From NCBI RefSeq assembly GCF_001949145.1, contig NW_019091740.1, forward strand, positions 47,711 through 68,297: DNA of 20,587 nt. Direction: 5' to 3'. A program made the translations under genes and the position numbers. Positions within the stretch are counted from its first letter, which is position 1; every line of letters starts with the position of its first letter. Of this stretch, positions 10,337 to 20,587 are shown piece by piece. Source of the DNA: Acanthaster planci. Its lineage: Eukaryota; Echinodermata; Asteroidea; Valvatida; Acanthasteridae. The notes below the pieces were generated by a model. The model made no database searches and was not told the origin of the DNA. It saw only the letters and a list, made by a program, of their open reading frames with translations.

Positions 10337-11163
10337 CCTAACAATCCTTATGGCTGCCGGTACAATAGTTTCTTGTAAATTTTGCTCTCTTATTTACATC
10401 CACACTGCAAGCCTATGACAACTGGTCCTGATGGAAAGGGTGCGATTTGTGACCATTCCAGATTCACCTGTTAATGAGTGTCACCTCCTACATGTACTGT
10501 AATATCTGTGATCCAAAAGCTGCACTTTACTATATGGGTTTCCAATTCCTTATAATAACCTCCCCTCCTATCAGCTCAATCATACACGTATTTGCATATC
10601 AAACCGCATGCATAATCCAATACTTGGACACAAAAAAAATCCCAAGGCCAAGGGATTGGTCAACTATTGTAGTTTGAGCACCTTCAACCATTTTTAAAAG
10701 GGGTCAGGGAAATTTTATCATTGCAACTATTCAAGTATTCTGACCTGCAACGACTCGTAAAATGTCATTCCTCGACAGACTTCATCCATGATGGAAATTG
10801 TTTTTCTTACATGTAGCTCTGAGAAAAGCAAAAGCACTAAAAACAAGGGAGGTGTATACATGAACATGTAACGGAACACCTCATTCTTTATAAATGGTAC
10901 AGTCTGACAACTTCGGTTGGCCTACATGCACCTCTCTGTACACAAAAGCTAGCCTCCTGTAACTTATCTGCTATCTGAATGACAATAGGTAAGGGTGCGT
11001 ACTCAACACTCAGTACCTGTCATCTTTAGAATTACCTGTACACATGCATGTACTATTCACTCCACCATACAATGCATGGCTAACATTCAACTCATGTGCA
11101 CCAGACAATAATGACCCGAGCACACCAATTGGGACCTTGTACAGTACATTGTATGTGTACATG

Positions 11164-11575
11164 CCAGGGTTGTTGATTTTTTGTTTTTTAATTAAAACCA
11201 GATTTTTTTAAAATTTAAATCATTTTTTTTTATTTTATAAAAATGTGAGACAAGTTGGCTTAAATGTCTATCCAAAAGCAAGCAAATTGGCTGCATGTGT
11301 AATAGTTTTCTTTTATTTATTTTGTGACAAAATTGAATACATGTAAATTGGATTTAAATTAAGAAATTTATATAGAGTAATTTGATTAAATTTGTGATTT
11401 GCTGTTTAAAATGTGCAAAACTTTGAAACATGTCCAATGAGCCAAAAAGACATCCAAGGGTTGAAACAATTTTGCCTTTTTACCTAAAAATTGAACTTTT
11501 TGATTTAAATCACTAATTTCTCCCCCCCCCAAAAAAAATCATGTGATTTAAATCAAGGTGTTCAGACAACCCTGG
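11164..11575. mobile_element. MITE-like non-autonomous DNA transposon with TIRs and target-site duplication
   Basis: The left end CCAGGGTTGTTGA (from 11164) and the right end TCAGACAACCCTGG (to 11575) are inverted repeats: ten terminal bases CCAGGGTTGT match exactly. Flanks are TACATG at 11158-11163 and TACATG at 11576-11581, a 6-bp direct duplication (GTACATG if one end base is excluded). The interior is very AT-rich, has no open frame and carries two perfect TGATTTAAATCA palindromes (11501-11512, 11544-11555) plus related GATTTAAAT words. It is a 412-bp element without transposase. An end starting C(C)AGGG would suit the hAT or a related superfamily. The flank lies in a local GTACATG repeat, which weakens the duplication evidence. 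Confidence 0.72.
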
Positions 11576-12460
11576 TACATGTACAATCTACATTGCGCTT
11601 GACCTTTCCCATCAGGTTTTAGATGGCATACCAGCTACTTGCACATGTACAGTAGGTATTTTAGCCCCACAAAACATCATAAAGCATATTTACACTGGAT
11701 CTCGGTAAGTTTGAGAGGGATTTCTGTTTGTTAAAGAGTCTAGACAGTTAACAAAAAACCTTGGTGAAATTTGGCTACCATATTAAGATATTTTTATTAA
11801 ACTGATTGACACGTACATGCGCACACACAGCAAGCTACATGTCCAATGTACAGTGCATTGTGCAACATACATGTACATGTATACATGTAGCTGTATGTTC
11901 AGTACTTTTCCCCCTTTTTTCAAGATTAAAGTTTAAACAAGTTCCAAAGCTGCCTCATATTGTGAGTTTCATGTATCAAGTAGTTATGCAACAGTTCCAA
12001 GTCAATCTTACACATGTACAGTATAATATACATGTACAAGTACATGCATCCCCTTTGGAATTACATGTAAATCATGAAGGTGAAATGCATTTTGGGGGCT
12101 CAGGGGGCTGTACTTCAAAATATTTGTTGGTATGCAATAACAGAAATACTTTGTTTCAGCTGTATTTCATTTGAGGAAACTACATGTACTTGTCCAGTTT
12201 TGTAACGTAACTGAGACTGTGAATTTTATGCCCAACCCAGCAGAAAAACTGACTCCATTACCCAGTTTCCAAACTTTCCACTCTTAATGACCAAATTTAT
12301 ATATTTGAAATGAATCAAACTCGGAATAAAGTTACTTGTATTCACAAAAATAAGATTTTAAAGCTTCTCATAAAACAAATTTTTGGGAAATGCCATTCAT
12401 GTAAATTATTTTCTAAGAATATGATGGTGAATTTCAAGTTAGGATGCAATAGTCTGCCGC

Positions 12461-12493
12461 TACATGTACATGTACAAGTACATGTACATGTAT
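12461..12493. repeat. TACATGTAC palindromic microsatellite, representative cluster
   Basis: TACATGTACATGTACAAGTA followed by CATGTACATGTATG. The 8-mer TACATGTA is its own reverse complement, so each run is both a tandem 6-bp repeat (ACATGT) and a self-complementary sequence. Similar clusters occur throughout the window, for example 1428-1450, 5672-5730, 7852-7877, 8033-8050, 8562-8602, 11865-11888, 12981-12996, 15236-15255 and 16562-16577. No protein-coding role is seen. Confidence 0.9.
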
Positions 12494-13529
12494 GCTATTC
12501 ACTCTGTTGACCAATCAGATTAAGGAATTGAAACTCATTAACCCACATTCAGCGATCATGTTAATTTGTCAACATGCTCTTCAAAAAGGCAATTTGTTGT
12601 TGTAGGCTTTGACGAATTCAGTTGCTGCAACTTAATAAAAAGGTATCAATACAAACGCCTCAGAAATATTATGAAGATAAATGGGTATACATGTACATGT
12701 ACGTGTCTGGTTTACTGGGCCTTCAGTTCTTGCAAAAAAAATGTGTGATGTGTTTGTCCAAGATGCAGTAAGGATGTCAAGAGGGCTGATTACAACATGC
12801 ATATCATGTCTAATTTATATTGTTTAAACGATGGTTATAATTTATAAATCTACATGTCAGGACTGTGGATAACCCTGCACCCGCACAAAACATTGATCTA
12901 ACTTGAGGAAAGATGTACAGACATTCCCGTCATATAAAAGGCATCCTTATATTCATACATGTACAAGTTTCTATAACAAATTACATGTACATGTACGATA
13001 CATGTATCCTTGAATACACCTGTATCTTTGTTATTCCACCAATTTTTCCTAAATGGTATCTTCCTATTCAGATTAAAAGAGCGCCCTCTATTGGCCAGAT
13101 CAACACACAAAAGGATGACAACCAAGTTGCAGAGTTCAAGTCTACATGTACAGTACATGTGTAGTTGATACTAACAACCAAAGCATTAAAAACAATAATC
13201 GACATTTTTTTGTATTTAGTTTGATTCATTTTTATAAAGGACAGAGCCTTCAGAAACATACAGTACCAGTACTGTACAAGCATTTTTCACTGGGAATTTT
13301 GAATTCCATCGTTTCCCCAGACTAAAGACAAGATTGCTATTTGGGGCAAGCTTTTGCATAGCGACCACCTTCTCTGGAATTGACTGGTTCCTTTATGCCC
13401 TTCTTACCCACTGAAAACGGTGCATTGGTGCAAGGCATCTCTTATGTAATCACATGTAGGCAAAGCTTACCCCGTATAATTGGGTGTTCCAATATTCAAT
13501 CTTCTGTTTGAACAAATTTGGTTTAGAAA

Positions 13530-15180
13530 CGTGGTTTAGTCAAGATTTGAAGGAATCTAAAAGGCCAAGGAGGAAAGCTGAGAGAAGATGAACTCTGAGT
13601 CCGACTTCAGGTTGTACAAGAAACAGAGGATTATTACAAAATTTTTTATGAATTAATGCTCAGCGTGAATTTTATACCCATTTAATTCACAGTAATGGTA
13701 ATAATCAAAAGTATTTGTTCAATGTCATGAATTTATTGTTTGCCAAGAGAAAAAATGTGTTCCGGTTAATGGCAATGCTTCCAATTGGCTAATTCTCTTG
13801 GACAGTTTTTTCAAACTGAAATAAATACTTTCCGCCTTAAATTGAATGTGTGTTCTAACGATTACAGGAATATTGATGACAATGGTACATGCATTATCCA
13901 CAATCGTTGTATTCCCAAGTTCTCTGGGTTTCACGAGTTTAGTTGTGCGGATATCATGACCTTAATTGATAGTACGTGTGTCAAATCATGTAGCCTCCAT
14001 CCAATTCCAACTAATTTTTTAATAGATTGTTTGGATGTTCTTTTGCCCATTTGGACATGCATGGTCAACATGAGCCTTCAAACCTTTGTCTTTCCTGACT
14101 CTTGGAAACATGCCCTTGTATTACCAGTATTAAAGAATCCTGGATTGGGATCTGTTTTGAGTAATTTCAGGCCAATAAGTAATCTTAGTTTCATATCTAA
14201 ATTATTGAGAGAGCTGTGGTTGAACAGATTAACGATCACATGGTGTCTCATTTACTGTATCCCACTTACCAATCTGCTTACAGGAAGCAAAACAGTACTG
14301 AAACTGCTCTACTCAAGGTACATAATGACATTCTATCCAACATGAGTAGGCAGCAGGTGACACTATTGGTTATGCTTGACTTAAGTGCAGCATTTGATAC
14401 TATTGACCATAACATTTTGCTGAAACGCTTGTCTTTAAAATTTGGCATTTATGATACTGCATTACATTGGTTTCAGTCCTACTTGTCTGGAAGGTCCCAA
14501 TGAATTTTAGTAAATGGAGCACAATCTGATAACTTTAACTTGTCCTATGGCGTTCCTCAAGGTTCATGCCTTTGTAATCTATGCCAGTAGACTATTTGAT
14601 ATAGTTGAATCATATCTGCCAGAGGTATATTCATATGCAGATGACACCCTGATGTATCTCTCGTTTGAGGCACGGTCAGCTGCAGGTCAAGCTATTGCTG
14701 TTGAGGAATTGACCAAGTGCATACATGCTGTTCGTAATTGGATGTTAAATAATAAATTGATGATTAATGATGCAAAGACTGATTTATTAGTCATTGGTAC
14801 AAGGAAACGGCTGGCTAAGATGAATTATGATTATATAATGGTTGGTAATAATTGTATTACTCCAGTTTCTTGCGCCAAAAATCTGGTTTTGGGTTTGACC
14901 AACACTTTCAGATGAAAGTGCACATTAATAAAACTTGTAGCGCTTGTTTTCATTAATTGTATAACATACATACTGTAGTATTAGAAAGTATCTTACTCGT
15001 TGGGACACTCAAGTGCTGGTTCATTCCCTTGTTACAAGTCGTATTGATTATTGCAATAGTAACTTGTATGGCGTAGCACAGTGCAACTCAATGAAACTTC
15101 AGAGAGTACAAAATACTGCTGCAAGACTAGTGTGCCATGAATCCATAGCCCCCTCAGCTCAATTAGCTTTTGCATAAAAG
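13530..15180 (+). pseudogene. Fossil CR1/L2-type non-LTR retrotransposon, linker plus reverse transcriptase
   Basis: Broken ORF2 of a CR1/L2-like LINE. In order: a basic linker (WFSQDLKESKRPRRKAER from 13530), the pre-RT region (ANSLGQFFQTEINTFRLKL, 13788 on), FPDSWKHALVLPVLK and FRPISNLSFISKLL, motif A LDLSAAFDTIDH (14375-14410) with both acidic residues, WFQSYLSGRSQ, GVPQGSCL, and the catalytic YADD at 14634-14645. The C-terminal part ends with LVHSLVTSRIDYCNSNLYG and LQRVQNTAARLV. Breaks: TGA at 13587, a frame change near 14215, TGA at 14501, a short deletion after GVPQGSCL, and frame changes near 14885 and between about 14945 and 14989. The endonuclease domain and 3' tail are missing. It cannot encode a working enzyme. 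It lies antisense to the host gene. Confidence 0.92.
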
Positions 15181-18100
15181 GTTCTACAGGTGCTTTCTCA
15201 TGAATCATGACATTTGACCATTCCTCAAGTACAAGTACATGTACATGTACATGTAGAGTATGCAAAAACTACATGTATGCTGAATTGAATTTTTTTCCAT
15301 CAGCACGATACCAAATAAACAAATTTTACTGTGACATTAAATGGAAAATCTGTAGCCTCGGGCCACTAACTTTTCAAATTACAGCCCATTTGTGTATAAG
15401 CAGGCAAGTACCACGGCATACAAGAACAATTTGCATTGTTATTAAATTGGATTTCCCAGCAAACTATTAAAGCAGCCGCAGTACATTGAAAAAGGAAGGC
15501 AGACTTTACAGTGTAAATGGACCGTGCAAAACAAGTATTTTACTATAATCCTTGAAATTGCAACTGTGTTTCAATTAACCTTCTTTTCGTTTATTTTTTG
15601 CCATTTCAATCTGTACCTGTATTTTAGAGTTCTTTATGGGTTTTACATACATATATGCTATTGCAATTTGTATATTCATAAGCAACACTGTGACCTCATT
15701 CCAGGCACTGAACCTCAATCAATGATTTATGCACAGAATTTGCTGGGAATTTTTGTTTTGCCATCACAAATGTCAATTTCTTTGGCAATTTATCGTTGTT
15801 CAAAGTACATGTATACACGTACACAAATGCAACATTTCTTTGGCATTTTGTTGTTTAAAAAATGTGTTTGCAAATGCAATATTTTCTCAAAGAGCAAATA
15901 TGGGGTTCAATATTTGAACATGAAGACATGTAAAGTAAGCAGTTTCTTCCCAGACTTGAATACAACAGCACCCTCACTTTCCTGGAAAAGTTTGGATAAT
16001 ACAATACGCTCCAAAAGGAGTCCAACTGATCAAAAGAAGAGTATAAAGTACACAAAAAGGGAGTCTCGGAATATCCACTGCATGAAATTGCTCCTTCAAG
16101 TTTAAAGTGTAGAAATTTGCAAAAAGAGTTCATGCAAGATTATTTAGTGCAAGCCTCGAGAAAAACAATGCATTCAAGTGTTTTTATTAAGCTACATTGT
16201 ACATGTACCCACGAATCAAAACTATTACCAGTTTGAAACACGCATGTACCAGTCTTCCTCTAAACCCAACTTTTCATTAATTCGTAGCTGTTTTCACTCA
16301 CTACCTAGATGTGGTTTATAAAATAATAAAAACCTGCATTTGTGCTTAGTATTAACACTGTGACTAGACAGTGCCATGTAATTTAATTGACTACAATATT
16401 CCATTGGGGGCCAAGAATTTCCAGATGATTTAAAAGACTGTACTACTTGACCAACCTCACATTCTTTTCTAAAACAAGGGAAAATGTCCGAAATTGCCAT
16501 TCACGCATGTGTACACGTAGGTCTGAATTCCATCTCATGAATTGCAATTAATAATTGTAGTGTACATGTACATGTATGTATTGAATGTATGCATGAGACC
16601 AAAGAATTGTGGTAAAATTCACTTTGAGTCTTCACCTGTTCCATTGCCCTGCCAATGTTAGAAAAAGTATTAGTACCAGTTAAAGGTGGAATACTGTACA
16701 TGTATACAATGCTATAAGAATGTGCCAAATACTGGTACACGTACCGGTACATGTTCATGGCGCTCATTACCAAAGTGCGCGTGCGCAATATTTGCACTTA
16801 ACAGCATAGCAACAGGCTGTCTGATTTCGCATGTTCTGATTTCAAAATGAGGTGTCATCTTTGTTAATGGATTTCCAGGAAAAGGGGCATACGTGTAAGT
16901 AATGAAATTTTTCGTGACAAATCCAAATTACGTTAATTGTTTCATTATTCAGTAGCAATGATTTTGTGCCTCAAAAAAGAAATGAAAAATGTGGTTTCAA
17001 ATAACCCCCAAATCATTTTATTTTTTGGAAAAAATTGATTAATATCTATTAAAAATGAGTCTTCCTGGTTATATAAGAACTGCATGTACATGTCGATTCA
17101 CATAAACTACAAGACTTTCTTAATCTTTTGCACTCAAGAACAGGGAATCCATAGGATAAAAGTTTTGTAAAAATAGTTTCAATATGAACCAAATTTTTGC
17201 GCCAAATCATGTGAAACCAGACATTTTGTAGTGGAAAAATATTATGTCCTAATAAATCTTAATTCTTCAAGTCAGGAATTATTGCTTTGTCAAACGTTTG
17301 GCAAAAAGGAGGACACCCTTGCATACTCTTGTAAGGGCAGACCTTTGAGTAACGTTCTTGTAGTGGCCAGTCATGGGCCAAGTGCAGTTGCGCATACAAT
17401 ACATGCATGTTAAATGTGAATGTGTGACATGTACATGTTTATGCACAAGTACCCGGGCAGACGCAACGACCTTGATGTCTGGGTACCGCACCGGTCAGTG
17501 TCCACAGCAGCGGAAGTGATGACAAGGAAATGTCACTAATTTAATGATTCTACCTTATGAAATGGTACACTGTACTTGTATCAGTACTAATGAAATCGGT
17601 GCAATCTAACAGAAATTTATCATCCTCGTGTTGGATATACCATTTCGGTGATAAAAATGGAAACAAAATGGCCTTCAATTTTCATGCCCTGTTGGATCAA
17701 TACCTTTTGGGGTGATTCAAAATGACTTGATTATTAAAAATTTTATCTGGCGGATTCAAAATAAATGACTGAAATCAATGCATTGAGGGCAAATCTTTAA
17801 TTTGGTGCTACATTTTTGTCTCAGAAAATTTATTTTCCATAAAAAATAAATTGATGAAATTAGTACATATTGCAATTTCGATTTTTTTTTTTTTGTTAGA
17901 AACGGTCAGTAAAATGCACTTTTTTATACTGTTCTAAGATTTACCATCATTTAAAAATCTCACTAATGGTGGAAAATTGTGTGTTGTTCATGGTGTGATG
18001 TTTAGATCCTCAAAAAATTTCTTTTTGCTTCTACACTGGTATTTTACGAGGTCAGTCATTGAAACATTTCACGCTATAACGTCATCTGCTTGCACAAAGA

Positions 18101-19109
18101 CTGTTGTCTGCCTGAAAATGAAGTGCTCATGTGCGCTTGTAATGAACGCTGTCTGCGTGGGGAATGAACATATGTGAATAGTGGATGTAAACACAGACAC
18201 CATAATTACAGTGGTACTAAGGTATAAAAAACAAAAGATTTTGCTGGCTGTTCTGTCCCTCCTGGCCTTCAGGTATCCTGACCCATCTTTTTATGACGTA
18301 GCTCTGAAGTTTTTTTGGGGGGGAGGCAAATGTTGGGAAAATGTAAAATTGGAAGAAATAAAGTTGTACAGTACATCGTGTACACTAATGTTACCTTGCT
18401 TTCAGATACAAGGGTATGGTAAAGGTATGGTAAATGTTTGGAAGTAATAAGCCATAGATATGTGTAGAGCAATCACTTTTCAGCACAGAGTACCAAACAC
18501 AGATCACTCGGCACCCTGTCCACAAAACCTGTAACACTTGCTAAGCATATTTTCTAAGCAAACATTTCAATATATTTCCTGATAAAATTTCACATTTTAC
18601 TTTTTAGGACATGTTATCGCTTTCTGCTGACATGTCACAGGAGGGAAACATTAGTCATGTATGAAATCATTAAAAATGACATGCATTGTCAGCCAGTGAA
18701 TGTGCAACAAGCCTAAAAAAAGAAAAGATCTACAGTATCTTACATATATTAACTTGATTCAACCATAGTAGGGCAATATTTATCAATCAAGATGACATGT
18801 TCTTGCTGTTGTGACCAGACATTTGAACAGCTGAACACATTGATGTTGACTGATACATACTGTAGCATGCAGTGCTGATGGCATGGATGGCCATGATGGT
18901 TTACTTCAAACAAATGAGAAATGTACCTACATGTAGTCGCCTAAAATTTGGTCCTAATACATGTCACGAAAAATATGTAATCTTTGCAAAAGAAATCTAT
19001 CACTACCATTCCAAAACTAACCCCCAAGTACCCACAAAACATTTACAAAACATCTTAATCTTGGTGGGCTGTGCAACTCAACTCCAGTTGCGGTACGGTT
19101 TGTTCGGTT

Positions 19110-19135
19110 TTTGGCGCGTTTGAATTTGGCGCCAA
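19110..19135. promoter_or_regulatory. Pair of E2F-like sites
   Basis: TTTGGCGCG (19110-19118) and TTTGGCGCC (19125-19133) both fit the E2F consensus TTTSGCGC and start 15 bp apart; the second lies in the perfect palindrome TTGGCGCCAA (19126-19135). They are about 280 bp inside the presumed first intron of the minus-strand gene. Two such CpG-bearing sites close together in AT-rich DNA are unlikely to be random, but no occupancy can be shown from sequence. Confidence 0.35.
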
Positions 19136-19416
19136 TTCACTGATTCTCCGGTACACACAACAACGGTGCACTGTACGAAGTACACATGTACACAAAGCCC
19201 GTTTCACCAACTAGCCTATGCCCTGTATTAATAAAAATTACAGAGAATGGGGGCCTATGTTAACAGTTTTCAATAATTCCCCGAGTGAAATGGAAGACAT
19301 GTACAACCAAGCTCGGACTCTCACTCAATAAAGGCAAAACAGCAAGCACTACAGTGAAGCATGTCGATGGAATGTATGTGCCTCGTGGTATGGGCAGACA
19401 TTTTTTCGGTACTCAC

Positions 19417-19548
19417 CAGCGCTCTGGAGACAGGTTTTTTACTCGTCATGGGCGAAAAATTTCCCCAGGATTTGGAATCTTCAGGAGGGAAATCTATCGT
19501 TGTTGAGAAGTTGCCTGAATCGGGGTTGTACGTTGTTGTGTACTCCAT
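19417..19548 (-). CDS. Candidate distal first coding exon (minus strand), probably of the SLC28/CNT gene
   Basis: Forty-four codons beginning MEYTTTYNPDSGNFSTTIDF, rich in Ser, Thr, Pro and acidic residues, without a membrane segment or known motif. The ATG has a strong context (CACAATGG) and an in-frame TAG lies upstream, so it behaves as a true start. The exon ends at a very good donor (CTG|GTGAGT) in phase 0. It sits directly downstream of a CpG-rich stretch with a perfect CRE, which looks like a promoter. No other convincing minus-strand exon is seen between it and 10336, so the simplest reading is a first exon of the transporter that skips to 9834 (phase 0 to phase 0) across a roughly 9.6-kb intron. 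It could instead be the first exon of a different gene whose other exons I cannot see. Confidence 0.5.
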
Positions 19549-19637
19549 TGTGGATGGAAGACTGGGGGATTTTTCCCGGATACTCAGTCCAAACTAGCGT
19601 TCTTGCGATTTTGCGCCGTGTATTTCGTAGTAAATCG

Positions 19638-19645
19638 TGACGTCA
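19638..19645. promoter_or_regulatory. Perfect CRE (TGACGTCA) in a putative promoter
   Basis: The palindrome TGACGTCA is the full consensus for CREB/ATF-family factors. It lies about 90 bp upstream of the minus-strand ATG at 19548 in a CpG-richer stretch (GGCGCC at 19649-19654, GCGCCCGCG nearby), in contrast to the AT-rich introns. Position and composition suggest a core-proximal promoter element of the distal first exon; binding is inferred. Confidence 0.5.
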
Positions 19646-20572
19646 TCCGGCGCCCAAATAATGAATGGAGCGCAGTCGTTGTCGTTTTGCGCCCGCGTTG
19701 GCAATTTTCTTCAGAGGGGTGTGGAAACTTTCCGAGGGGGACTAAGGGGTAGAAAGTTCTCTGAGGGCCTACGAATCTGGAAACAAGAAGCCCGGGGAAT
19801 TTATGGCTTGTTTTTGTAGCAATGAAAATCCAAAATTTTGTTAGTAAGGGAAACATATATTTTGATCCAAATCAATAAAACCATCAGTCAAGACATCTGC
19901 ATTCGTGACATGTGGCCTTTCCAACAAGTTCAATTCAAGTTCCCCTGTGTTAAAAAAATGAAAAAAAATGTACATTTTAGTGGAAGCACCATAAAGAATG
20001 CATTGTGGCATATGAATTGGAATTTAATCTATAAATAAAGATTGGCTTACAAAATCAACCTTACTTATCTGGCACGTGATATATCTTGCAATGCGAAGTG
20101 GTTGGCTTAAGAATAGACTTGTGAGTTTAATGAAGAATGCATCGTCCCCATCCAGGCATGCAACCTCTACAATTTTGTGATCTTTCTGCGTGAAGTCACT
20201 TTGAGCTGTACGTACACTCATGGAGGAATGTCGCCCATGGTGTTTCGATTTACAAAGTCTCCAAGATCACACGCCCACACGCAGTTATTTCACGCCCCCC
20301 TATATTACAGTTAGCCTAACCAGCCACCAGCCAACCAATTATTACACAGTAACCTCGACACACCTACGACTGCTTATTAATAAACATAAGGCTTTTCGCG
20401 GTGACCACGCAGCACGTACAATATGTACATGTATGTGAACAGAACTATCGGTGGGCCATACAGCTGATCGATCTGACGAGCGGCCGCGGGATCCATGTCC
20501 CTGGAAATTTGCCAAACACCAAAACGAACTATTGTGCAACTACGTTGCACCATTGTAGCTCTATGGTTGCAC

Positions 20573-20579
20573 TATAAAA
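20573..20579 (+). promoter_or_regulatory. Possible TATA box near the right edge
   Basis: TATAAAA on the plus strand, eight bases before the window ends. Just upstream are GTGCAAC (20534-20540), GTTGCAC (20544-20550) and GTTGCAC (20566-20572), the first two forming a 7-bp inverted repeat. A plus-strand start site would fall beyond the window, so this cannot be tested here. Confidence 0.25.
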
Positions 20580-20587
20580 CGACGGTC

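Larger units (their letters stand above)
10337..19416 (-). other. Long non-coding stretch, probably first intron from the distal exon
   Basis: Apart from the MITE-like element (11164-11575) and the retrotransposon fossil (about 13530-15180) I see no gene. The longest frames elsewhere (for example 15524-16105 plus and 11806-12174 plus) are rich in Cys, Phe, Tyr and His from AT-rich and TACATG sequence and show no domain pattern. A poly(T) run lies near 17883-17894, and TACATGTAC runs are frequent (11865-11888, 12461-12493, 15236-15255, 16562-16577). Confidence 0.5.
19549..20587. other. CpG-richer putative promoter/intergenic region
   Basis: Holds the 5' leader and promoter candidates of the distal first exon, then mixed sequence. 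Two minus-strand open frames (20024-20221 and 20377-20496) look somewhat protein-like but match no family. TATAAAA lies at 20573-20579 on the plus strand, preceded by three GTTGCAC words (one inverted). There is no convincing complete gene. Confidence 0.45.

Noticed and set aside
11806-12174. 122-codon plus-strand frame
   Set aside because: Largely translated TACATG repeats (Tyr-Met, His-Val, Cys-Thr), a typical artefact of the palindromic repeat.
15524-16105. 193-codon open frame on the plus strand
   Set aside because: The longest frame in the window, but its composition (Phe, Tyr, Cys, His, Lys from AT-rich DNA) shows no domain, signal or motif, and it has no supporting splice context.
19361-19597. 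Plus-strand frame containing MGEKFPQDLESSGGKSIVVE
   Set aside because: It overlaps the minus-strand first exon, which has the better start context and a consensus donor; the plus frame has no evident splice or start support. I cannot fully exclude it.
1-20587. CRISPR array, prokaryotic operon or phage region
   Set aside because: No spaced direct repeats, no dense coding and no ribosome binding sites; the exon-intron structure shows an animal genome. The TACATGTAC runs are not spacer-separated repeats.

Overview
This is 20.6 kb of AT-rich, intron-dominated animal DNA. Short exons with GT-AG boundaries, a non-LTR retrotransposon fossil, a MITE-like element and a tRNA-like SINE head all point to a metazoan. 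Hundreds of bases are made of the palindromic words TACATGTA / GTACATGTAC. I associate that texture with marine invertebrate deuterostomes (echinoderm, hemichordate or lancelet), but this is an impression, not a proof.

The one recognisable protein-coding gene lies on the minus strand. It is the 5' part of an SLC28 / concentrative nucleoside transporter (CNT), closest in character to CNT3. Exons run right to left: a first exon (two candidates, 19417-19548 and 10292-10336, both ending in phase 0 at good donors), an acidic N-terminal exon (9670-9834), an exon with the first two membrane segments (4243-4496) and an exon with the next two (2671-2812). The last two join perfectly in phase 2 and rebuild a conserved Trp codon. 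The catalytic core, with its nucleoside and sodium sites, lies beyond position 1 and is not in this window.

The introns hold repeats: a degenerate tRNA-like SINE head (about 3791-3865), a 2x25 bp tandem (4659-4708), an interspersed repeat with CCATGACTTTTCCAGG motifs (5844-6082), an exact 102-bp-period tandem duplication (7266-7467), a 412-bp MITE-like element with terminal inverted repeats and a 6-bp target duplication (11164-11575), and a heavily broken CR1/L2-type reverse transcriptase on the plus strand (about 13530-15180).

The right end (about 19.1-20.6 kb) is richer in CpG. It carries a perfect CRE (TGACGTCA) about 90 bp upstream of the distal first-exon ATG, a pair of E2F-like sites and a TATAAAA, so it looks like a promoter region. 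No new multi-gene system was found. The most interesting points are the two phase-compatible first exons of the transporter, the exact in-frame tandem duplication, and the MITE. All family assignments come from recognising sequence patterns by eye; no database search was run.
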